64,000 nt of DNA from Lelliottia nimipressuralis (lineage in GTDB: Bacteria; Pseudomonadota; Gammaproteobacteria; Enterobacterales; Enterobacteriaceae). Location: contig NZ_SDDX01000008.1 in assembly GCF_004115925.1 (NCBI RefSeq), positions 248,001-312,000 of the forward strand. The letters run 5' to 3'. The position numbers and the translations under genes are program-made. The notes under the pieces were generated by a model. It ran no database searches. It was not told where the DNA came from and saw only the letters and a list, made by a program, of their open reading frames with translations. Below, in pieces: positions 16,876-26,184 of the stretch (position 1 is its first letter; every line of letters begins with the position of its first letter).

Positions 16876-17766
16876 ATGAATGAAAACAAAATGCTGGGGC
16901 TAGCGTGGATATCACCCTACATAATCGGGTTGATAATCTTTACCGCGTTTCCCTTTGTTTCATCTTTCTTTCTCAGTTTCACTGATTACGATCTGATGAG
17001 CCCGCCGGTATTTAACGGCATAGAAAACTACCGCTACATGTTTACAGAAGATACCCTCTTCTGGAAATCCATGGGCGTCACTTTTGCATATGTATTTTTG
17101 ACCATCCCGCTGAAGCTGGCCTTTGCGCTGGGAATTGCGTTTGTCCTGAACTTTAAATTACGCGGCATTGGATTCTTCCGAACGGCCTATTATATTCCGT
17201 CAATCCTCGGCAGCTCCGTCGCTATTGCCGTTCTGTGGCGCGCGCTGTTTGCGATTGATGGCCTGCTGAACAGCTTTATCGGTGTATTTGGGCTGGACCC
17301 GGTGAACTGGCTCGGTGAACCGTCTCTGGCGCTGATGTCCGTCACCTTACTGCGCGTCTGGCAGTTTGGTTCCGCGATGGTCATCTTCCTGGCTGCTCTG
17401 CAAAACGTTCCGCAGTCTCAGTATGAAGCGGCGATGATCGATGGCGCTTCTAAATGGCAGATGTTCATGAAAGTGACCGTGCCGCTGATTACGCCAGTGA
17501 TCTTCTTCAACTTCATTATGCAGACTACCCAGGCGTTCCAGGAATTTACCGGTCCGTATGTGATAACGGGCGGTGGACCAACCTATTCGACCTATCTGTT
17601 CTCGCTTTACATCTACGACACCGCCTTCAAGTACTTTGATATGGGTTACGGCGCAGCGCTGGCCTGGATCCTGTTCCTGGTCGTCGCGGTCTTTGCCGCT
17701 ATCGCCTTTAAATCTTCAAAATACTGGGTGTTCTACTCTGCCGATAAGGGAGGCAAAAATGGCTGA
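16876..17766 (+). CDS. togM: TogM, oligogalacturonide ABC permease
   Basis: Inner-membrane permease of 296 residues with about six hydrophobic segments. The EAA loop EAAMIDGASKWQMFMKVTVP, which contacts the ATPase, is near residue 190. It belongs to the carbohydrate uptake-1 (MalF-like) family. With TogN, TogA and TogB it imports oligogalacturonides. AGGTAGG precedes the ATG. A tiny three-codon frame begins 4 bases upstream in another frame. The last 8 bases overlap togN. Confidence 0.92.
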   Translation: MNENKMLGLAWISPYIIGLIIFTAFPFVSSFFLSFTDYDLMSPPVFNGIENYRYMFTEDTLFWKSMGVTFAYVFLTIPLKLAFALGIAFVLNFKLRGIGFFRTAYYIPSILGSSVAIAVLWRALFAIDGLLNSFIGVFGLDPVNWLGEPSLALMSVTLLRVWQFGSAMVIFLAALQNVPQSQYEAAMIDGASKWQMFMKVTVPLITPVIFFNFIMQTTQAFQEFTGPYVITGGGPTYSTYLFSLYIYDTAFKYFDMGYGAALAWILFLVVAVFAAIAFKSSKYWVFYSADKGGKNG

Positions 17767-18661
17767 TATTCAGGAACTCTCCACGGCGAGAAGCATCGCG
17801 GAACGCGAAGTGGCCCGCACGCTGCGCAAAGAGAAAATCAACGCCAGTATCCGCTACGTGATCCTGCTGTTTGTTGGCCTGCTGATGCTATATCCGCTGG
17901 TGTGGATGTTCTCGGCGTCGTTCAAACCGAACCACGAGATCTTCACCACCCTGAGCCTGTGGCCCGCACACGCCACCTGGGACGGCTTTATCAACGGCTG
18001 GAAAACCGGTACCGAATACAACTTTGGCCATTACATGCTGAACACCTTTAAGTATGTGATCCCGAAAGTGATTCTGACCATTATCTCCTCCACCATCGTG
18101 GCGTACGGCTTTGCCCGCTTCGAGATCCCCTGGAAGAAATTCTGGTTCGCCACGCTCATCACCACCATGCTCCTGCCGAGCACCGTACTGCTGATCCCGC
18201 AGTACCTGATGTTCCGCGAAATGGGCATGCTGAACAGCTATATGCCGCTGTACCTGCCGTTGGCGTTCGCCACCCAAGGGTTCTTCGTCTTCATGCTGAT
18301 TCAGTTCCTGCGCGGTGTTCCGCGTGACATGGAAGAGGCCGCACAGATCGACGGCTGCAACTCCCTGCAGGTGCTGTGGTATGTGGTAGTGCCGATTCTG
18401 AAACCGGCCATTATCTCCGTCGCATTGTTCCAGTTCATGTGGTCAATGAACGACTTTATCGGGCCGCTGATTTATGTCTACAGCGTGGATAAATACCCGA
18501 TTGCACTGGCTCTGAAAATGTCCATCGACGTCACCGAAGGTGCGCCGTGGAACGAAATTCTGGCAATGGCGAGCATCTCCATTCTGCCATCCATCATTGT
18601 CTTCTTCCTGGCACAGCGCTACTTCGTACAGGGCGTAACCAGCAGCGGAATTAAAGGTTAA
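17759..18661 (+). CDS. togN: TogN, oligogalacturonide ABC permease
   Basis: Second permease subunit, 300 residues, MalG-like, with about six membrane segments and an EAA loop EEAAQIDGCNSLQVLWYVVVP near residue 195. The ATG at 17759 follows GGGAGG and overlaps the end of togM by 8 bases, implying coupled translation; the frame extends upstream only inside togM. It pairs with TogM to form the channel. Confidence 0.93.
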   Translation: MADIQELSTARSIAEREVARTLRKEKINASIRYVILLFVGLLMLYPLVWMFSASFKPNHEIFTTLSLWPAHATWDGFINGWKTGTEYNFGHYMLNTFKYVIPKVILTIISSTIVAYGFARFEIPWKKFWFATLITTMLLPSTVLLIPQYLMFREMGMLNSYMPLYLPLAFATQGFFVFMLIQFLRGVPRDMEEAAQIDGCNSLQVLWYVVVPILKPAIISVALFQFMWSMNDFIGPLIYVYSVDKYPIALALKMSIDVTEGAPWNEILAMASISILPSIIVFFLAQRYFVQGVTSSGIKG

Positions 18662-18673
18662 GAGGGAAATATC

Positions 18674-19801
18674 ATGGCTGAAGTTATTTTCAACAAACTG
18701 GAAAAGGTTTACTCCAACGGCTTCAAAGCGGTACATGCTATCGACCTGAAAATCGCTGAAGGGGAATTTATGGTGATCGTCGGGCCATCCGGCTGCGCCA
18801 AATCGACCACTCTGCGTATGCTGGCGGGTCTTGAGACCATCAGCGGTGGCGAAGTCCGCATCGGCGAGAAGATCGTCAACAACCTCGCGCCAAAAGAGCG
18901 CGGAATTGCGATGGTGTTCCAGAACTACGCGCTCTATCCACACATGACCGTGCGTGAAAACCTGGCCTTCGGTCTGAAGCTCAGCAAAATGCCGAAAGAT
19001 CAGATTGAAGCACAGGTCAACGAAGCCGCGAAAATCCTCGAACTGGAAGAGCTGCTGGACCGTTTACCGCGCCAGCTCTCCGGCGGTCAGGCGCAGCGTG
19101 TGGCCGTGGGCCGCGCCATCGTCAAAAAACCTGACGTGTTCCTGTTCGATGAACCGCTCTCCAACCTCGACGCCAAGCTGCGCGCCTCGATGCGTATCCG
19201 TATTTCTGACCTGCACAAACAGCTGAAGAAATCCGGTAAACCGGCGACCACCGTTTACGTCACCCACGATCAGACGGAAGCGATGACCATGGGAGACCGC
19301 ATCTGCGTGATGAAACTCGGTCACATCATGCAGGTGGATACCCCGGACAACCTCTACCACAAACCGAAAAACATGTTCGTGGCCGGGTTTATCGGCGCGC
19401 CTGAGATGAATATTCGCGCTACTCGACTGGTCGATCAGCAGGGCCGTCTGGCGCTGAGCATCGGCAATGAAACGATGCCATTAAGCGAAACCCTGCACGA
19501 CAAAGTGGTCGGCCATCAGGCGCAAGACACCTTCTACGGCATCCGCCCGGAATTCGTCTCTGTCTCTGACGAGCCGTTCGCAGAAGGTAGCTGCAGCGGC
19601 GAGCTGGTACGCGTAGAGAACATGGGTCACGAGTTCTTCGTCTACCTGAAAGTCTCTGATTACGAACTGACTGCCCGAATTCCTTCCGATGAAGCTAAGC
19701 CCATGATTTATAAAGGACTTCATCGTAAGGTGTATTTCAAGTTTGATATGAATAAGTGCCACATTTTTGATGCAAAAACTGAACTGAACATCTCAATCTA
19801 A
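18674..19801 (+). CDS. togA: TogA, oligogalacturonide ABC transporter ATPase
   Basis: ATP-binding subunit of 375 residues, MalK/UgpC type. Walker A is GPSGCAKST (37-45), the signature LSGGQ is at 135-139, and Walker B ends in Asp159-Glu160. A C-terminal regulatory OB-like domain is present. It starts 12 bases after togN and energises uptake through TogMN. Confidence 0.94.
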   Translation: MAEVIFNKLEKVYSNGFKAVHAIDLKIAEGEFMVIVGPSGCAKSTTLRMLAGLETISGGEVRIGEKIVNNLAPKERGIAMVFQNYALYPHMTVRENLAFGLKLSKMPKDQIEAQVNEAAKILELEELLDRLPRQLSGGQAQRVAVGRAIVKKPDVFLFDEPLSNLDAKLRASMRIRISDLHKQLKKSGKPATTVYVTHDQTEAMTMGDRICVMKLGHIMQVDTPDNLYHKPKNMFVAGFIGAPEMNIRATRLVDQQGRLALSIGNETMPLSETLHDKVVGHQAQDTFYGIRPEFVSVSDEPFAEGSCSGELVRVENMGHEFFVYLKVSDYELTARIPSDEAKPMIYKGLHRKVYFKFDMNKCHIFDAKTELNISI

Positions 19802-19815
19802 CTGGAGTTATAAAA

Positions 19816-21102
19816 ATGAAAAAAGTGCTTTTAAGCGCAGCAATCTCCGCTACCCTGGGCCTTACTGCTTTGCCATCGATGGCGCAAGATGTTGATTTAC
19901 GTATGTCCTGGTGGGGGGGTAATGGCCGCCACCAGGTCACCCTGAAAGCGTTAGAAGAGTTCCACAAACAGCATCCGGACATTAACGTCAAAGCCGAATA
20001 CACCGGCTGGGACGGCCACCTGTCGCGTCTGACCACCCAGATTGCAGGCGGCACCGAGCCGGACGTCATGCAGACTAACTGGAACTGGCTGCCGATCTTC
20101 TCGAAAACCGGCGACGGCTTCTACGATCTCAACAAAATGAAAGACGTGATCGACTTAAGTCAGTTCGATGCCAAAGAGCTGCAGTCCACCACTGTCGACG
20201 GTAAGCTGAACGGTATCCCGATCTCCGTGACCGCGCGCGTGTTCTATTTTAACGATGAGACCTGGAAAAAAGCGGGCGTCGAATACCCGAAAACCTGGGA
20301 CGAGCTGAAAGCAGCCGGGAAAGCTTTTGAGAGCAAACTGGGTAAACAGTATTACCCGGTGGTTCTGGAACATCAGGACACGCTGGCGCTGCTGAACTCC
20401 TACATGATTCAGAAATACAACATTCCAGCCGTTGACGAAAAAGCGAAAAAATTCTCCTACAGCAAAGAGCAGTGGGTGGAATTCTTCCAGACTTACAAAG
20501 ATCTGGTGGATAGCCACGTGATGCCAGACACCAAATACTACGCGTCATTCGGCAAGAGCAACATGTATGAAATGAAGCCGTGGATCCAGGGGGAATGGGG
20601 CGGTACCTACATGTGGAACTCCACCATTAACAAGTATTCCGACAACCTGAAGCCACCGGCGAAACTGGAGCTGGGCAGCTACCCAATGCTGCCAGGCGCA
20701 ACGGATGCGGGCCTGTTCTTCAAACCGGCGCAGATGCTCTCCATCGGTAAATCGAGCAAAAACCCGGAAGCCGCAGCAAAAGTCATTAACTTCCTGCTGA
20801 ACAGCAAAGAAGGGGTGGATACGCTGGGTCTGGAGCGCGGCGTGCCGCTAAGTAAAGTGGCGGTGCATTACCTGACAGAAGACGGCACCATCAAAGAGAA
20901 CGATCCGGCCGTTGCGGGCCTGCGCCTGGCGCAGTCTCTGCCAGCTAAACTCTCTGTCTCGCCATACTTTGACGACCCGCAGATCGTGGCGCAGTTCGGC
21001 ACCTCCCTGCAGTATCTCGACTACGGTCAGAAATCCGTGGAAGAGACGGCAACCGACTTCCAGCGTCAGGCTGAACGTATCCTGAAACGCGCGATGCGCT
21101 AA
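19816..21102 (+). CDS. togB: TogB, oligogalacturonide-binding periplasmic protein
   Basis: Extracellular solute-binding protein, family 1, 428 residues. A signal peptide (MKKVLLSAAISATLGLTALP) is cleaved after SMA near residue 23. The mature part has the two-lobe fold typical of oligosaccharide binding, with aromatic residues (SWWGG, GTYMW) suited to sugar stacking. It delivers oligogalacturonides from the periplasm to TogMN. It is the last gene of togMNAB; a strong terminator follows. Confidence 0.93.
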   Translation: MKKVLLSAAISATLGLTALPSMAQDVDLRMSWWGGNGRHQVTLKALEEFHKQHPDINVKAEYTGWDGHLSRLTTQIAGGTEPDVMQTNWNWLPIFSKTGDGFYDLNKMKDVIDLSQFDAKELQSTTVDGKLNGIPISVTARVFYFNDETWKKAGVEYPKTWDELKAAGKAFESKLGKQYYPVVLEHQDTLALLNSYMIQKYNIPAVDEKAKKFSYSKEQWVEFFQTYKDLVDSHVMPDTKYYASFGKSNMYEMKPWIQGEWGGTYMWNSTINKYSDNLKPPAKLELGSYPMLPGATDAGLFFKPAQMLSIGKSSKNPEAAAKVINFLLNSKEGVDTLGLERGVPLSKVAVHYLTEDGTIKENDPAVAGLRLAQSLPAKLSVSPYFDDPQIVAQFGTSLQYLDYGQKSVEETATDFQRQAERILKRAMR

Positions 21103-21120
21103 TTCCTGTGACCTTCCCTG

Positions 21121-21154
21121 CCCTGCTACCTCCGGTGGCAGGGTATTTTTTTAT
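21121..21154 (+). terminator. rho-independent terminator after togB
   Basis: A ten-base stem, CCCTGCTACC against GGTGGCAGGG with one G-U pair, has a three-base loop and is followed by TATTTTTTTAT. It separates togB from the ogl gene 14 bases later, so ogl is probably expressed by partial readthrough or from a promoter I could not find. Confidence 0.88.
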
Positions 21155-21168
21155 CCGGAGAACACGCT

Positions 21169-22296
21169 ATGAAAGGCAAAATCATCCCGCTGAATTTTCG
21201 CACGCGCCAGGACAGTGTAACGGGGCACGAGGTGATACGGATGACGCCCCCGCACATCATTTGTCACCGCAACTACTTCTATCAAAAGTGCTTCACTCAG
21301 GACGGCAGCAAGCTGATTTTTGGCGGCGCGTTTGAGGGCCACTGGAACTACTACCTGCTCGATATCGCCAGAGAGCAGGCCACCCAGCTCACCGACGGTG
21401 CGGGTGATAACACCTTTGGCGGGTTCTTATCTCATGATGATAACGCGCTGTGGTATGTGAAAAACAACCGCGAACTGCGGCGCGTCTGTCTCGACAGTTT
21501 CGAAGAGCAGATTGTGTATGCGGTCGACGACGAGTGGGTGGCGTATGGCACTTGGGTCGCGAATTCAGACTGCACAAAACTGGTCGGGATCGAAATCAGA
21601 AAGCGTGACTGGCAGCCGTTGACCGACTGGGGCAAGTTCCGCGCCTTTTACTTTACCCAGCCCGAATGCCGCCTGATCAATATTGATTTACACACCGGCG
21701 AGCAGCAGGTGATTTTGCAGGAAAAACGCTGGCTCGGGCATCCTATCTATCGTCCGTTTGACGACAGCACAGTGGCGTTTTGCCACGAAGGACCGCGCGA
21801 TGCCATCGACGCCCGCATGTGGCTCATCAATCCCGATGGCAGCCAGCTTCGCAAGGTGCGCCAGCATGCGCCGGGGGAAAGTTTTACCCATGAATTCTGG
21901 GTGCCGGATGGTTCAGCACTCTATTACGTCGCGCACAAGGAGAACGATCCTCAGCGCTATCTTTGCAGCGCCGATCCGCTGACGCTGGAAAATCGTCAGC
22001 TGATGGCAATCCCGCCCTGTTCGCATCTGATGAGTAACCACGACGGCTCGCTGATCGTGGGCGACGGCGCGCCGCACAACACGGGCAATATCAGCCTGAA
22101 CGATCCTTTTATCTGGGTATTTAATATTGCGACCGGAACGCAACACGCCGTTTGCCAGCATAACACCAGCTGGAAAGTGCTTGATGGGGACCGCCAGGTG
22201 ACGCATCCACACCCGTCGTTCTCGCCGGATAATCAGTGGGTGTTGTATACGTCGGATGAGGAAGGGATGCCGGCGTTGTATTTAGCGCGAGTGTAA
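21169..22296 (+). CDS. ogl: oligogalacturonate lyase, first copy
   Basis: Cytoplasmic PL22 lyase of 375 residues with a seven-bladed propeller. It splits unsaturated or saturated digalacturonate to DKI and galacturonate. The catalytic His241 in FTHEFW and the metal ligands His286, Gln343, His346 and His348 (RQVTHPHPSF) are all present. Compared with the copy at 26185 it is shorter, with a seven-residue deletion between His286 and Gln343 and a different loop there. GGAG precedes the ATG. It follows the tog terminator and has no KdgR box of its own that I can see. Confidence 0.92.
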   Translation: MKGKIIPLNFRTRQDSVTGHEVIRMTPPHIICHRNYFYQKCFTQDGSKLIFGGAFEGHWNYYLLDIAREQATQLTDGAGDNTFGGFLSHDDNALWYVKNNRELRRVCLDSFEEQIVYAVDDEWVAYGTWVANSDCTKLVGIEIRKRDWQPLTDWGKFRAFYFTQPECRLINIDLHTGEQQVILQEKRWLGHPIYRPFDDSTVAFCHEGPRDAIDARMWLINPDGSQLRKVRQHAPGESFTHEFWVPDGSALYYVAHKENDPQRYLCSADPLTLENRQLMAIPPCSHLMSNHDGSLIVGDGAPHNTGNISLNDPFIWVFNIATGTQHAVCQHNTSWKVLDGDRQVTHPHPSFSPDNQWVLYTSDEEGMPALYLARV

Positions 22297-22335
22297 AAAA
22301 AGCCCGGCAGGCGTAGCGCCGCCGGGCAGCAAAAA
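22295..22335. terminator. bidirectional terminator between ogl and araE
   Basis: GCCCGGC and GCCGGGC arms around AGGCGTAGCGCC, with A runs on the left and right. It lies between convergent ends. The hairpin is of the same REP-derived type as the one at 47085. Confidence 0.8.
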
Positions 22336-23751
22336 TCAGACGCCGATATTGCGTAACTTCTCCCCCGCCATCAGCTTGCGTTCGATATGTTCCAATGTGA
22401 CGTTTTTGGTTTCAGGAATCAGCCAGAACGTGATGCCGATAAACGCCACATTCAGCACCGTATAGAGCCAGAAGGTTCCCGCTGCGCCGATGGAGTCGAG
22501 CAGCGTCAGGAAGGTCGCGCCGATAATCATGTTCGACACCCAGTTGGTGGTCGTGGAACAGGTGATACCAAAGTCGCGGCACTTCAGCGGCTGAATTTCC
22601 GAGCACAGGATCCACACCACCGGCGCAGCGCTCATCGCGTAGCCCGCGATGCACATCATGGTCATGCCGACGGAGAGCCAGGAGAGATTGCTGGAGGCCG
22701 TGCCGTTATCGAACTGCATCAGACAGTAGCCGAGGATCAGCGTTCCGAGCGCCATCACGCTGAAACCAATTTTCAGCGCCGGTTTGCGCCCCGCTTTATC
22801 GACGGTAAATACGGCGATAAAGGTGGCGAACATAAAGGTCAGGCCCACCACCAGCGTGGCGATCATCTGCTGTTCGGTGGTGGTAAAACCGGCCATTTTG
22901 AAAATGCGCGGCGCGTAATACATGATGATGTTCATCCCGGTAAACTGCTGCATCGCCTGCAGCAACATCCCAAGAAACACCGCGCGGCGCACGTTGCGGT
23001 TGGCTTTAAACAGCGACCAGCCGCCCTGCTTCAGCTTCAGGCTTTCGCGGATTTCATTCAGCTCTTCGCGCGCTTTTTCCGAGGTATCGCGCAGCATCCG
23101 CAGCACTTCTTCCGCCTCCACGTGGCGCCCTTTTTGTGCCAGCCAGCGCGGGCTATTCGGCAAGAAAATCACCAGCACCATCAGCAGTACGGCGGGCAGC
23201 GCCAGCACGCCCAGCATTGCGCGCCAGTTGCCGCTATAGCTGAAATAGGTATCCGAAAGAAATGCCAGCACGATACCCAACGTCACCATCAGCTGGTACA
23301 TGCTGATCATTTTACCGCGCACGTTTTCACTCGCCATTTCAGAGAGGTAGAGCGGGGCCGTGTAGGATGCAATCCCCACCGCTACGCCCAGCAGCACCCG
23401 GGAAAGCAGTAACGCTTCAACGCCTGTGGCAAACGCGGAACCGAGCGAACCGGCGACAAACAGCACTGCCCCCACCATCAGGCTGTATTTGCGTCCCAGC
23501 CGGAAAGAGAGCCAGCCGTTAAACAGGGCCCCCAGCGCCGCGCCGAGCATCATGCTGCTCACCACCCACTCCTGCAGACGGCTGCTAAGCGTAAAGTGGT
23601 CGGTTATAAACGGCAGCGCACCGGCGATCACGCCGATATCCAGCCCAAACAGTAAACCGGCCACCGCCGCTGAAACGGACACGAACAGATTCATTCTGCG
23701 GGTATCGCGCAGGGCGCGGGGCATAAAGGTAGAGTCATTGATAGATGTCAT
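22336..23751 (-). CDS. araE: arabinose:H+ symporter AraE
   Basis: Inner-membrane sugar porter of the major facilitator superfamily, 471 residues (E. coli 472), about 12 membrane segments. It shows family motifs such as FRLGRK between segments 2 and 3, PNSPRWL, and [13 protein letters not shown] at the end. It imports L-arabinose with a proton. The upstream region has AraC and CRP sites matching the known araE control. It keeps its E. coli position next to kduD, now flanked by tog/ogl genes. Confidence 0.97.
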   Translation of the reverse strand: MTSINDSTFMPRALRDTRRMNLFVSVSAAVAGLLFGLDIGVIAGALPFITDHFTLSSRLQEWVVSSMMLGAALGALFNGWLSFRLGRKYSLMVGAVLFVAGSLGSAFATGVEALLLSRVLLGVAVGIASYTAPLYLSEMASENVRGKMISMYQLMVTLGIVLAFLSDTYFSYSGNWRAMLGVLALPAVLLMVLVIFLPNSPRWLAQKGRHVEAEEVLRMLRDTSEKAREELNEIRESLKLKQGGWSLFKANRNVRRAVFLGMLLQAMQQFTGMNIIMYYAPRIFKMAGFTTTEQQMIATLVVGLTFMFATFIAVFTVDKAGRKPALKIGFSVMALGTLILGYCLMQFDNGTASSNLSWLSVGMTMMCIAGYAMSAAPVVWILCSEIQPLKCRDFGITCSTTTNWVSNMIIGATFLTLLDSIGAAGTFWLYTVLNVAFIGITFWLIPETKNVTLEHIERKLMAGEKLRNIGV

Positions 23752-23833
23752 AATTTCCTGCCTGAACAGCGTTAAGACGTTAACTGAAATTACGAGAAAG
23801 CCAGCAAAAGTGTCAGGCCGTTAGACGCGAAGT

Positions 23834-23850
23834 TATGGATTATTTGGCTG
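23834..23850 (-). promoter_or_regulatory. AraC I1-type half-site of araE
   Basis: On the minus strand CAGC-N7-TCCATA matches the AraC half-site TAGC-N7-TCCATA in all but the first base. It lies just upstream of the araE -35 hexamer, where AraC activates. Confidence 0.65.
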
Positions 23851-23863
23851 GGCAGTAGCGAAC

Positions 23864-23879
23864 TGTGATGGACATTACA
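23864..23879. promoter_or_regulatory. CRP site of araE
   Basis: TGTGATGGACATTACA is TGTGA-N6-TTACA, one mismatch from the CRP consensus. It lies immediately upstream of the AraC half-site, the arrangement known for araE. Confidence 0.65.
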
Positions 23880-24018
23880 ATTTCAACTCTGGGTAATTAA
23901 TCACCATTTATTGTTAATGCATTAATTTATAAGCAATAAAGTTGTGATATGCATCCATCATGGATTTTCACTATGGATTTTATGACTTTATGAATATGGA
24001 CAAGCTGATTTTTTGGCA

Positions 24019-24051
24019 AAAAAAACCTCCGCACCAGGCAGAGGTTTTCTT
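24019..24051 (-). terminator. rho-independent terminator of kduI-kduD
   Basis: On the minus strand AACCTCTGC and GCGGAGGTT pair around CTGGT and are followed by eight T residues. Confidence 0.88.
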
Positions 24052-24065
24052 TATAAAGGCGAGAA

Positions 24066-24827
24066 TTAACGCGCCAGCCAGCCACCGTCCACCGCAACGG
24101 TGTAGCCGTTGATGTAGTCAGATGCCGGGGAGGCGAGGAAGACAATCGGCCCCATCAGATCGCTTGGCAGACCCCAACGGCCCGCCGGGATGCGGTCGAG
24201 AATTTCCGCGCTACGCTGTTCATCCGCACGCAGCTGCTGGGTATTGTTGGTCGCCATGTAGCCTGGTGCAATCGCGTTGACGTTGATGTTGTGCTTCGCC
24301 CACTCGTTTGCCAGCAGACGGGTCACGCCCATCACGGCGCTTTTTGACGCGGTGTAAGACGGCACACGGATGCCACCCTGGAAAGAGAGCATGGAGGCGA
24401 TATTGATGATTTTGCCGCCGTTACCCTGGGCGATAAAGTGTTTCGCCGCCGCCTGAGACATGAAGAACACGCTCTTAATGTTCAGATTCATCACGTCATC
24501 CCAGTCGCGCTCGCTGAAGTTGATCGCGTCTTCACGACGAATCAGACCGGCGTTGTTGACCAGCACATCGATATGACCAAATTCAGCCACGGCGCGATCC
24601 AGCAGTTCAGGGATCACGTCGATTTTGCGCAGGTCCGCGGTCAGGCTCAGGAAGCGACGACCCAACGCAGTCACGCGCTCGATGGTTTCAGTCGGTTCAA
24701 CAATGTTGATCCCCACGATATCGCAGCCCGCTTCCGCCAGACCCAGCGCCATACCCTGGCCCAGACCGGTGTCACACCCGGTTACGACCGCTACTTTACC
24801 CTGCAGAGAAAATGCATCCAGAATCAT
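24066..24827 (-). CDS. kduD: 2-keto-3-deoxygluconate oxidoreductase KduD
   Basis: Short-chain dehydrogenase of 253 residues, as in E. coli. It reduces DKII (2,5-diketo-3-deoxygluconate) to 2-keto-3-deoxygluconate with NADH. The cofactor loop TGCDTGLGQG is at 16-25; the catalytic set is Ser145, Tyr158 and Lys162. It follows kduI by 63 bases in one operon and is last before a terminator. Confidence 0.96.
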   Translation of the reverse strand: MILDAFSLQGKVAVVTGCDTGLGQGMALGLAEAGCDIVGINIVEPTETIERVTALGRRFLSLTADLRKIDVIPELLDRAVAEFGHIDVLVNNAGLIRREDAINFSERDWDDVMNLNIKSVFFMSQAAAKHFIAQGNGGKIINIASMLSFQGGIRVPSYTASKSAVMGVTRLLANEWAKHNINVNAIAPGYMATNNTQQLRADEQRSAEILDRIPAGRWGLPSDLMGPIVFLASPASDYINGYTVAVDGGWLAR

Positions 24828-24890
24828 GTTTGTTCCTTAATCTTTCAGAGCCTGTCACGAACAGGCAGGTTTATGCTTCACTGCCCGCGA

Positions 24891-25727
24891 CTAGCGCAGA
24901 TCCTTAACAGCGACGTGGTCCATGTCATCGAAGACCTGATTTTCACCGACCATACCCCAGATGAAGGTATAGGCTTTGGTGCCAACACCGGAGTGAATGG
25001 ACCAGCTCGGCGAAATCACGGCCTGCTCGTTTTGCATCACGATATGGCGCGTCTCTTGTGGCTGCCCCATCATGTGGAACACGCAGGCGTCTTCGTCCAT
25101 GTTGAAATAGAAATACACTTCCATGCGGCGCTCATGGGTATGGCACGGCATGGTGTTCCACAGGTTGCCTGGGTCCAGTTCGGTCAGGCCCATGCTGAGC
25201 TGGCAGGTTTCCAGCACATCAGGAACGAAGTATTTGTTGATGGTGCGGCGGTTGCTGGTGAGGTTGTCACCGAGGGTGACTGGCGCAACATCCGCTGGAG
25301 TGACTTTTTTGGTTGGGTATGCCGTATGCGCCGGTGCGCAGTTATAGTAGAACTTCGCCGGTTTGCTGCTATCGATGCTTGCGAACACCACTTCCTGCGC
25401 GCCTTTGCCGACATACAGGGCATCGCGATGACCGATTTCATAGCAGGTGCCGTCTACCGTGATAGTGCCCGGCCCGCCGATGTTAATCACACCCAGCTCG
25501 CGACGCTCCAGGAAGTAGCTGACGCCCAGCTGTTTACCCACTTCGCCACCCACGGAAACGGTTTTGGTGGTTGGCATGATCCCGCCGACGATGATGCGGT
25601 CGATGTGGCTGTACACCATGGTGTATTCATCAGCTACAAACACCTTCTCAACTAAAAACTCATCGCGCAGACCCTGAGTATCCAGTGTTTTAGCGTGCGC
25701 GCTGTGGATGCTTTGTCTGACGTCCAC
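24891..25727 (-). CDS. kduI: 5-dehydro-4-deoxy-D-glucuronate isomerase KduI
   Basis: Cupin isomerase that turns DKI into DKII, 278 residues, the E. coli length. Zinc ligands fall at the known positions: His196 and His198 (CHTHERR), Glu203 and His245. The start is GTG at 25727, with GGAGG 5 bases upstream, which gives the E. coli N-terminus ([15 protein letters not shown]). An out-of-frame ATG overlaps it (ATGTG). The gene heads kduI-kduD and is controlled from the KdgR box upstream. Confidence 0.96.
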   Translation of the reverse strand: MDVRQSIHSAHAKTLDTQGLRDEFLVEKVFVADEYTMVYSHIDRIIVGGIMPTTKTVSVGGEVGKQLGVSYFLERRELGVINIGGPGTITVDGTCYEIGHRDALYVGKGAQEVVFASIDSSKPAKFYYNCAPAHTAYPTKKVTPADVAPVTLGDNLTSNRRTINKYFVPDVLETCQLSMGLTELDPGNLWNTMPCHTHERRMEVYFYFNMDEDACVFHMMGQPQETRHIVMQNEQAVISPSWSIHSGVGTKAYTFIWGMVGENQVFDDMDHVAVKDLR

Positions 25728-25834
25728 ATTTACCTCCAGAATTGATCGTGCCCGAGGGCAAGGATGATTAACGAAACAACGTTCCGTTTTCTCTATGAGC
25801 ACATAGTATCCGCTGCGAAATGGGTTTTCAATTA

Positions 25835-25857
25835 CATTTAAAACGATGTTTCACTTT
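25835..25857. promoter_or_regulatory. KdgR box upstream of kduI
   Basis: ATTTAAAACGATGTTTCACTTTT matches the KdgR consensus core (AAAACGATGTTTC), about 110 bases before the kduI start. Confidence 0.78.
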
Positions 25858-25879
25858 TTCTGCATCTTAATAACAGAAG

Positions 25880-25895
25880 TGTAGTTTGGATCACG
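25880..25895. promoter_or_regulatory. candidate CRP site, kduI-ogl region
   Basis: TGTAG-N6-TCACG has two mismatches to TGTGA-N6-TCACA. It lies between the two KdgR boxes and could serve kduI. Confidence 0.4.
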
Positions 25896-26081
25896 ATTGT
25901 TAAGCGTTGACAGGGATACAGAGGTGGCACACGGAAAACAGGTGCAGAATATTTATCATAGTAAACAATCAATTATAAAACCTTTAAGATTTGACCGCAG
26001 AGAAAACATTCCACGTTCAAAATCAAAGATAGCCCTCACGATAAACAATTATTCTTACAAAGTGCGCCATCAGTCACACAC

Positions 26082-26102
26082 ATTGAAACGATGTTTTGAT
26101 AA
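26082..26102. promoter_or_regulatory. KdgR box upstream of the second ogl
   Basis: ATTGAAACGATGTTTTGATAA matches the KdgR consensus (GAAACGATGTTTT core), 83 bases before the ogl ATG. Confidence 0.75.
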
Positions 26103-26184
26103 TTTAACACTCAGTTTTTAACTTATCTCACATTCAGATCTGACTGGCAGAAAGTATCCTGCGGTCATATTAAAGGAGCGCATC

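Larger units (their letters stand above)
23752..24065. other. araE promoter region and kduD terminator
   Basis: From left to right: araE promoter (minus strand CTGACA, 17 bases, GTAATT), an AraC half-site, a CRP site, an AT-rich stretch with further TATGGA motifs at 23971 and 23993, and the kduD terminator. No protein gene is supported. Confidence 0.75.
25728..26184. other. kduI-ogl divergent control region
   Basis: 457 bases, AT-rich compared with the flanking genes. They hold one KdgR box toward each gene and a CRP-like site between them. No protein gene is supported. Confidence 0.75.

Noticed and set aside
25897..26121. 74-codon frame between kduI and the second ogl
   Set aside because: AT-rich control sequence that includes the KdgR box; no homology or binding site.
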